A stretch of DNA of 10,592 nucleotides from DATGEO01 sp035310015. Lineage in GTDB: Bacteria > Chloroflexota > Dormibacteria > Dormibacterales > Dormibacteraceae. Shown here one piece after another: positions 6,001-10,592 of the stretch. The DNA lies in assembly GCA_035310015.1 (NCBI GenBank), contig DATGEO010000004.1, positions 1-10,592 of the forward strand, given 5' to 3'. The position numbers and the translations under genes are program-made. The notes under the pieces are model-generated. The model was not told the DNA's origin. It made no database searches and saw only the letters and a program-made list of their open reading frames with translations. Numbering within the stretch: position 1 is the stretch's first letter; the number at the start of each line of letters is the position of its first letter.

Positions 6001-6768
6001 CTAGCCAGCCCGCTCCTTGTCGCGCTTGATCAGGATCCTGATCGCGCCGACCGCCACGCTCACCATGCGGTCCATGTACGAGGGGTCGAGGTGGTGGATC
6101 TCGCCGGCGCCGACCTCGTCGACGCACAGGCAGATCGTGCCGGCCCGCATCCCGCGGATGCGCGACACCACGTACAGGGTCGACGCCTCCATGTCGTTGC
6201 CGATCACGCCGGCCTTCGTCCACATGTCCAGCTCGAGCCGCAGGTCCGGGCGCGGCATCTTGTCCGGCACCAGGTCCGAGTACAGGGCGTCGACCGAGCG
6301 CATGATGCCGACGTGGTACGGCGCCTTCGCCGTCTCCGCCGCCTCCACGAGCGCGTTCACCATGTGCAGCGATGCGACCGCGGGATACTCGCGCGGCACG
6401 TAACCGTCCGAGGTGCCCTCGCTCCGCACCGAGGCCAGCGCGATGACTAGGTCGCCCACCTTCACGCCGGGCTGCAGCGCTCCGCACGTGCCGACGCGCA
6501 GCACCGTGTGCACGCCGAGCTCGTGCAGCTCCTCGACGCCGATCGCGACCGACGGACCGCCCATGCCGGTGGACATCGCGGACACCGGCACGCCCTCGAC
6601 CTTGCCCGTGAACGTGCGGTACTCGCGGCTGAACCCGACCTCTTTGGCGTCTTCAAGGTGCTTCGCGATCAGCGGAGTGCGGAACGGGTCACCCGGCGCG
6701 AGCACGTAATCGCCGACGTCGGCGCGTGCGAGACCGATGTGGTATTTCTTCTTCTCCGTCACAGCCAT
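6001..6768 (-). CDS. udp: Nucleoside phosphorylase, uridine phosphorylase family (NP-I)
   Basis: Cytoplasmic phosphorylase of 255 residues that splits a nucleoside with phosphate into base plus (deoxy)ribose-1-phosphate. The order of motifs follows E. coli uridine phosphorylase: LAPGDPFR (23-30) with phosphate-binding G26 and R30; STGMGGPSVAIGVEEL (66-81); VLRVGTCGALQP (89-100) with phosphate-binding R91; VGDLVIALASVR (104-115); and GNDMEAS (190-196), whose M193 and E194 contact ribose. The uracil-contacting GQxR motif of E. coli Udp (Gln166/Arg168) is not seen; the aligned stretch reads YSDLVPDK (163-170). The fold is therefore secure, but the base could be uracil, a purine or a mix. The context has another pyrimidine phosphorylase next door and deaminase and hpt opposite, so a purine or inosine role is quite possible. 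The ATG is nine bases after the deoA stop. Confidence 0.88.
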   Translation of the reverse strand: MAVTEKKKYHIGLARADVGDYVLAPGDPFRTPLIAKHLEDAKEVGFSREYRTFTGKVEGVPVSAMSTGMGGPSVAIGVEELHELGVHTVLRVGTCGALQPGVKVGDLVIALASVRSEGTSDGYVPREYPAVASLHMVNALVEAAETAKAPYHVGIMRSVDALYSDLVPDKMPRPDLRLELDMWTKAGVIGNDMEASTLYVVSRIRGMRAGTICLCVDEVGAGEIHHLDPSYMDRMVSVAVGAIRILIKRDKERAG

Positions 6769-6777
6769 CGCGAAAGT

Positions 6778-8070
6778 CTAGCCGGGAGCGCTGACCCCGT
6801 TGGCGTCCACCCGGGCGAGCACGTGGCGAAGCCGGAAGACCTCGTTGGGCACGATCCGCCACGCCTTCTGCAGCCGCTCCACCGCGGCCTGGGCGACGGC
6901 GTCGGAGCGCGCGTGAATCGTCGCCAGCGGCTCGCCGGCGTGGATCAGCGCGCCGACCGGCGCCTGGATCACGATCCCGGCGGACGGATCGATCTTGTCC
7001 TCTTTGCGCACGCGGCCCGCGCCGAGCTCGAGGCACGCGAGCCCAACCTCCAGCGCGTCGATGCCCTCGACCCAGCCATCGGCAAGCGACGGCACCGCCA
7101 GCTCCGCCGGCGCCACCGGGAGGCCACGCTTGAGGTCTCCGCCCTGGGCCGTGAGCATCTCCTCGAACTTCTGCCGCGCGGCGCCTGAGCTCAGCACCTT
7201 GGCGGGATCGGCGTCGACTCCGGCAAGCCGGCACATCTCGGCTGCGACCATCACCGACACCTCGAGCAGCTCGTCGTCGCCCTTGCCCTCGAGCGCATAC
7301 AGCGCCTCCTGGACCTCTAGTGCGTTGCCGACGGCGCGGCCCAGCGGATTGTCCATGGCGGTGACGAGCGCGACCGTCCGCCGGCGCGCGCCTTCGCCCA
7401 GGCTCACCATCTCCGCCGCGAGCGCCTTGGCCGACTCGACGTCGGGCATGAACGCGCCTCGCCCGAACTTCACGTCCAGCACGATCGCGTCGGCGCCGGC
7501 CGCGATCTTCTTCGACATCACGCTCGACGCGATCAGCGCGACCGACGGCACCGTCGCAGTCACGTCGCGCAGCGCATAGAGCAGCTTGTCCGCCGGCACC
7601 ATCTTCGGTGACTGCGCCGCCACGGCGATGCCGACGGTGCGGACCTGCTCGATGAAGCGCTCAGGCTCCAGCTCGACGGTCACGCCCGGCACGGACTCGA
7701 GCTTGTCGAGCGTGCCTCCGGTGTGCGCAAGCGCGCGCCCGCTGAGCTTGGCCACCTTCACGCCGCACGCCGCCGCCAGCGGTGCGGCGATGAGCGTCAC
7801 CTTGTCGCCCACGCCGCCGGTCGAGTGCTTGTCCACCTTGACTCCCTTGATCGTGTTGAGGTCGAGCACCTCGCCGCTGCGGACCATCGAGTTGGTCAGC
7901 GCCAGCGTCTCCGCCGGTGTCATGCCGCGCACCACGACCGCCATCAGCCAGGCCGCCATCTGGTAGTCCGGAATCTCGCCCTTGACGAAGGAGTCGACCA
8001 GCCAGTCGATCTCCTCGGGCGGGTGCGCGCCGCCGTCGCGCTTGCGGCTGATGACCTCGAGGGCGTTCAT
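6778..8070 (-). CDS. deoA: Thymidine / pyrimidine-nucleoside phosphorylase
   Basis: Protein of 430 residues of glycosyltransferase family 3, cytoplasmic, expected to convert thymidine, deoxyuridine or uridine to base and (deoxy)ribose-1-phosphate. The family signature SGRALAHTGGTLDKLES (110-126) is intact and the phosphate-binding KHSTGGVGDK is at 81-90. MNALEVISRKRDG at the N-terminus begins the alpha domain, and the C-terminal alpha/beta domain includes VGALIHAGEPLATIHA. Length fits both DeoA (about 440) and Bacillus-type Pdp (about 433); the sequence alone does not settle thymidine-only versus broad pyrimidine use. The start ATG lies six bases after the transporter ATPase stop, whose TAGG may double as a weak ribosome site. 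Placed between importer and the second phosphorylase, it feeds deoxyribose-1-phosphate towards DeoC, although the phosphopentomutase needed in between is not in this window. Confidence 0.95.
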   Translation of the reverse strand: MNALEVISRKRDGGAHPPEEIDWLVDSFVKGEIPDYQMAAWLMAVVVRGMTPAETLALTNSMVRSGEVLDLNTIKGVKVDKHSTGGVGDKVTLIAAPLAAACGVKVAKLSGRALAHTGGTLDKLESVPGVTVELEPERFIEQVRTVGIAVAAQSPKMVPADKLLYALRDVTATVPSVALIASSVMSKKIAAGADAIVLDVKFGRGAFMPDVESAKALAAEMVSLGEGARRRTVALVTAMDNPLGRAVGNALEVQEALYALEGKGDDELLEVSVMVAAEMCRLAGVDADPAKVLSSGAARQKFEEMLTAQGGDLKRGLPVAPAELAVPSLADGWVEGIDALEVGLACLELGAGRVRKEDKIDPSAGIVIQAPVGALIHAGEPLATIHARSDAVAQAAVERLQKAWRIVPNEVFRLRHVLARVDANGVSAPG

Positions 8071-8076
8071 TCCGAC

Positions 8077-9621
8077 CTACGTGGCGCCTGAGCGCGCCGT
8101 GCCGCCGCCGGTCATGAGCAGCCCGAGCCGTTCCTCGGGCGCGTCGCCCGGCTCGATGCTGACGATCTTGCCCTCGTACAGCACGGCGATACGGTCCGAC
8201 AGCGACCGGATCTCGTCGAGCTCCGCCGACACGAGGAGCACGGCCGCTCCGCCGTCGCGCTCGGCCACTATCCGGCGGTGGATGAACTCGATGGCGCCGA
8301 TGTCGACGCCTCTGGTCGGCTGCGCGGCCAGCAGCACCCGCGGCTGGCTCGCCATCTCGCGCGCGACGATGATCTTCTGCTGGTTGCCGCCCGACAGCGA
8401 GCGCGCGGGCACGTCGATCGTCGGCGTCCGGATGTCGAACTCCTTCACCAGGCGCGCCGCCCACTTCCGGATCGCGTCGAGCACGAGCAGGACGTGGTGC
8501 CAGGAGAACGGGCTGTCGCGCTCCCGGCCGAGGATCAGGTTCTCGGCGATGGAGAAGTTGAGGACGAGGCCGGCGCCGCGCCGGTCCTCGGGGATGTGCG
8601 CGATGCCCGCTGCGCGCTCGGTGCGCGCGTCGAAATCGGTGACGTCCTTCTCGCCGAGCCAGATCTTCCCGCTCGAGGCGCGCCGCGTGCCCGCCAGCAC
8701 CTCCACCAGCTCGCTCTGGCCGTTGCCTTCGACCCCCGCGACGCCGAGGATCTCTCCCTGCCGCAGCTCGAACGAGATGCCTTTGAGCGCCGCCACTCCG
8801 CGGTCGGACAGCGCGCCCAGGTTCTCGACCCGGAACGTGACCGCGCCGGGCCGGGCCGGCTTCTTGTCCACCCGCAGCAGCACCGCGCGGCCGACCATGG
8901 CGCGCGCGATCTCCTCTTCGTTGGTGTCCTTCGTGACCAGGTGCCCGACGACCTTGCCCCGCCGCATCACCGTGATCCGGTCGGAGATCTCGAGGACCTC
9001 CTTCAGCTTGTGGCTGATGAAGATAATCGTCTTGCCGCTCTTCACCAGGTCGCGGAGGACGGCGAACAGCTCCTTGCTCTCCTGCGGCGTGAGCACGCCG
9101 GTCGGCTCGTCCAGGATGAGGAGGTTCGCGCCCCGGTACAGCACCTTGACTATCTCCGCGCGCTGCTGCAGGCCGACCGGGAGTTCGCCGGTGCGGGCGT
9201 CCGAGTCGAGCGCAAGGCCGTAGCGCTTGGTGAGGTCGGCGATGGCGGCGCGAGCCCGCGAGCGGTCGTAAAAGTCGGGGCCCGAGACCGGCTCCCGCCC
9301 CAGCATCACGTTCTCGCCGACGGTGAACACGGGGATGAGCATGAAGTGCTGGTGCACCATGCCGATCCCGAGAGAGATCGCGTCGCGCGGCCCGGAGATC
9401 CTCGCGGGTTTGCCGTTGACCAGGATCTCGCCGGAGTCCGAACGCACCAGCCCGTACAGGACGTTCATGAGCGTCGATTTGCCGGCCCCGTTCTCGCCCA
9501 CGAGCGCGTGGATCTCGCCGTTGCGCACCTCGAGGTCGACGTGGTCGTTGGCGACGACTCCCGGCCACGCCTTGGTGATGCCGCGCATCTCGACCGCCAG
9601 GTTGCCGGACATCGAGCTCAT
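8077..9621 (-). CDS. Nucleoside/sugar ABC transporter ATP-binding protein with two nucleotide-binding domains
   Basis: Protein of 514 residues containing two fused ABC ATPase domains, the architecture of the sugar/BMP-type nucleoside importers (YufO/NupO, RbsA, MglA). Domain 1 has Walker A GENGAGKST (42-50), Q-loop Q91, signature LPVGLQQR (147-154), Walker B LLILDEPT (167-174) and switch H204. Domain 2 has a degenerate Walker A GVEGNGQSE (296-304), a canonical signature LSGGNQQK (409-416) and AAQPTRGVD (432-440) instead of a true Walker B. This asymmetry is normal for the family and implies one efficient ATP site per pair. It acts at the inner face of the membrane with the permeases encoded upstream. 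ATG 9621 overlaps the permease stop as ATGA. ATG 9612, three codons in, sits nine bases after GAGGA and may be the real start. Nucleoside specificity is inferred from the operon. Confidence 0.94.
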   Translation of the reverse strand: MSSMSGNLAVEMRGITKAWPGVVANDHVDLEVRNGEIHALVGENGAGKSTLMNVLYGLVRSDSGEILVNGKPARISGPRDAISLGIGMVHQHFMLIPVFTVGENVMLGREPVSGPDFYDRSRARAAIADLTKRYGLALDSDARTGELPVGLQQRAEIVKVLYRGANLLILDEPTGVLTPQESKELFAVLRDLVKSGKTIIFISHKLKEVLEISDRITVMRRGKVVGHLVTKDTNEEEIARAMVGRAVLLRVDKKPARPGAVTFRVENLGALSDRGVAALKGISFELRQGEILGVAGVEGNGQSELVEVLAGTRRASSGKIWLGEKDVTDFDARTERAAGIAHIPEDRRGAGLVLNFSIAENLILGRERDSPFSWHHVLLVLDAIRKWAARLVKEFDIRTPTIDVPARSLSGGNQQKIIVAREMASQPRVLLAAQPTRGVDIGAIEFIHRRIVAERDGGAAVLLVSAELDEIRSLSDRIAVLYEGKIVSIEPGDAPEERLGLLMTGGGTARSGAT

Positions 9622-10568
9622 TCCTCGCCCGGCACGTAGGGAAGGCCATCGGCCGCCGGCGGGATGCTGCGCCCGACGAGACCCGCGATCACGACCAGGG
9701 TGAGGATGTAGGGCAGGGCGCTGAGCAGGTACGGGGAGGCGTGGATGATGGAGTTGTTGTAGTAGATCGCCTCGCCGAGCCCGAAGATCAGGCACGCGAT
9801 GAACGCCCCGAACGGGGTCCACTTGCCGAAGATCATGGCCGCGAGCGCGATGTAGCCGCGGCCGTCGGTCATGTTCGGGACGAAGGTGTTCGAGATGCCG
9901 ATGGCGAGGTACGCGCCGGCCAGGCCGGACAGGATCCCGCTGATGATCACGGCGCCGTAGCGAAGCCGGAACACGTTGATGCCGGCCGTGTCCGCGGCCT
10001 GCGGGTGCTCGCCGACGGATCGAACCCGAAGGCCCAGGCGCGTCCGGAACAGGACGACGTGGGTCAGCACCAGGATGATGAGAGCCACGTAGACGATCAC
10101 GTTCTGGTTGAACAGCACCTGCCCGATGAAGGGGATGCTGCTCAGGCCCGGGATGACGATCTGCGGAAGCGCTTCGCTGTTCTGGATGTGGCCGACGTCC
10201 TGTAGCCCGTAGAGGCGGCCGATCAGGAAGACGGTCAGCCCTGCGGCGAAGATGTTGATGGCGATCCCGCTGACGATCTGGTCGGCCCGGAAGCGGATCG
10301 AGACCACCGCGTGGATCAGCGCCATCAGTGCGCCGGCGAGCATGGCCAGGAGAGCGGCGAGCCACGGGTTGTGGAGGTGCAGGTCGGCATAGACGGCGAA
10401 GAAGGCGCCGGTCAGCATCATGCCTTCCATCGCTATGTTCACCACGCCGCTCCGCTCGGAGATCACGCCGCCCAGGGCGGGCAGCAGGAGGAGGGCGGAC
10501 AAGGCCAGGACCGACTGCCACAGGTTGGCCGTCACCAGCAGGTGGAGGATGTCGCCGATCGCGGTCAT
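9618..10568 (-). CDS. Nucleoside ABC transporter permease (YufQ/NupQ-like, BPD_transp_2)
   Basis: Integral membrane protein of 316 residues with roughly eight to ten hydrophobic helices. GGVISERSGVVNIAMEGMM (33-51) is the hallmark of the permeases that pair with BMP lipoproteins, and RVRSVGEHPQAADTAGIN (181-198) is the cytoplasmic coupling loop that meets the ATPase. GISNTFVPNMTDGRGYIALAAMIFG (224-248) is also typical of the second permease of these importers. Length matches the family (about 305-320). The ATG at 10568 overlaps a TGA (10565-10567) in another frame, probably the end of the partner permease, and its own TGA overlaps the ATPase ATG. Imported substrates are probably purine and pyrimidine nucleosides; that rests on the neighbouring salvage genes as well as on family resemblance. 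Confidence 0.94.
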   Translation of the reverse strand: MTAIGDILHLLVTANLWQSVLALSALLLLPALGGVISERSGVVNIAMEGMMLTGAFFAVYADLHLHNPWLAALLAMLAGALMALIHAVVSIRFRADQIVSGIAINIFAAGLTVFLIGRLYGLQDVGHIQNSEALPQIVIPGLSSIPFIGQVLFNQNVIVYVALIILVLTHVVLFRTRLGLRVRSVGEHPQAADTAGINVFRLRYGAVIISGILSGLAGAYLAIGISNTFVPNMTDGRGYIALAAMIFGKWTPFGAFIACLIFGLGEAIYYNNSIIHASPYLLSALPYILTLVVIAGLVGRSIPPAADGLPYVPGEE

Positions 10569-10592
10569 GTGGCCGGTTCGCCCTCTTCCGGA
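10565..10592 (-). CDS. C-terminal tail of an upstream protein, probably the partner ABC permease (partial)
   Basis: Reading leftwards from the window edge, one frame gives the tail PEEGEPAT followed by TGA at 10565-10567, which overlaps the permease ATG as ATGA. The same overlap joins permease and ATPase further on. Importers of this type have two different permeases, and the larger one (YufP/NupP-like) normally precedes this one. Only eight codons are visible, so identity rests on context alone. Confidence 0.4.

Noticed and set aside
8278..9639. Long plus-strand open frame antisense to the ABC ATPase
   Set aside because: Low-complexity Arg/Asp/Val/His-rich translation with no motif; the opposite strand encodes an unmistakable two-domain ATPase.
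9622..10521. Possible N-terminal extension of the ABC ATPase as a long fusion protein
   Set aside because: The frame is open upstream of 9621 but translates to Arg/Pro-rich nonsense overlapping the real permease in another frame. The ATPase fold starts normally just after 9621.

Overview
The window is a compact, very GC-rich bacterial locus for salvaging and breaking down nucleosides. Strong third-position G/C bias makes many long non-coding frames look open. The organism cannot be named from this sequence. The gene set resembles deoxyribose-phosphate aldolase clusters of actinomycetes: a long-type aldolase, a full aldehyde dehydrogenase, a short dehydrogenase-like partner, adenosine deaminase and a BMP-type nucleoside ABC transporter. 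A possible leaderless start at deoC also fits an Actinobacteriota-like or neighbouring soil lineage (for example Thermoleophilia or Dormibacterota). This placement is inference.

Layout. Positions 1-515 hold the N-terminal half of a major facilitator transporter on the minus strand, cut by the window edge. A divergent promoter region (516-596) separates it from a plus-strand block: deoC (597-1520), aldehyde dehydrogenase (1521-2996), a 270-residue dehydrogenase-like protein without catalytic residues (2999-3811), hypoxanthine phosphoribosyltransferase (3811-4371) and an adenosine deaminase-like protein (4368-5276). All of these abut or overlap, so they look like one operon. A gap of about 90 bp (5277-5366) carries a tandem imperfect repeat with two hairpins and separates this block from a converging minus-strand block. 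Read from the right edge, that block runs: tail of a probable permease (10565-10592), permease (9618-10568), duplicated ABC ATPase (8077-9621), pyrimidine-nucleoside phosphorylase (6778-8070), uridine phosphorylase-family enzyme (6001-6768) and uracil phosphoribosyltransferase upp (5367-5990).

How the genes work together (inference from family knowledge). The ABC transporter brings nucleosides in. The deaminase converts adenosine-type substrates to inosine-type ones. The two phosphorylases split nucleosides into base plus (deoxy)ribose-1-phosphate. Upp and Hpt return uracil and hypoxanthine/guanine to nucleotides using PRPP. Deoxyribose-5-phosphate is cleaved by DeoC to glyceraldehyde-3-phosphate and acetaldehyde, and the dehydrogenase oxidises the acetaldehyde. 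Phosphopentomutase, cytidine deaminase and the BMP lipoprotein are not in the window.

The main oddities are: an adenosine deaminase frame with no ATG, GTG or TTG start before its metal-binding HxH motif, with an ATA codon overlapping the hpt stop; the truncated dehydrogenase-like protein; a -10-like TACTAT seven bases before a GTG that may start deoC; the repeat-hairpin pair in the convergent gap; and a uridine phosphorylase-family enzyme without the usual uracil-contacting Gln/Arg pair. I found no wholly new system, no RNA genes, no CRISPR array and no mobile element.
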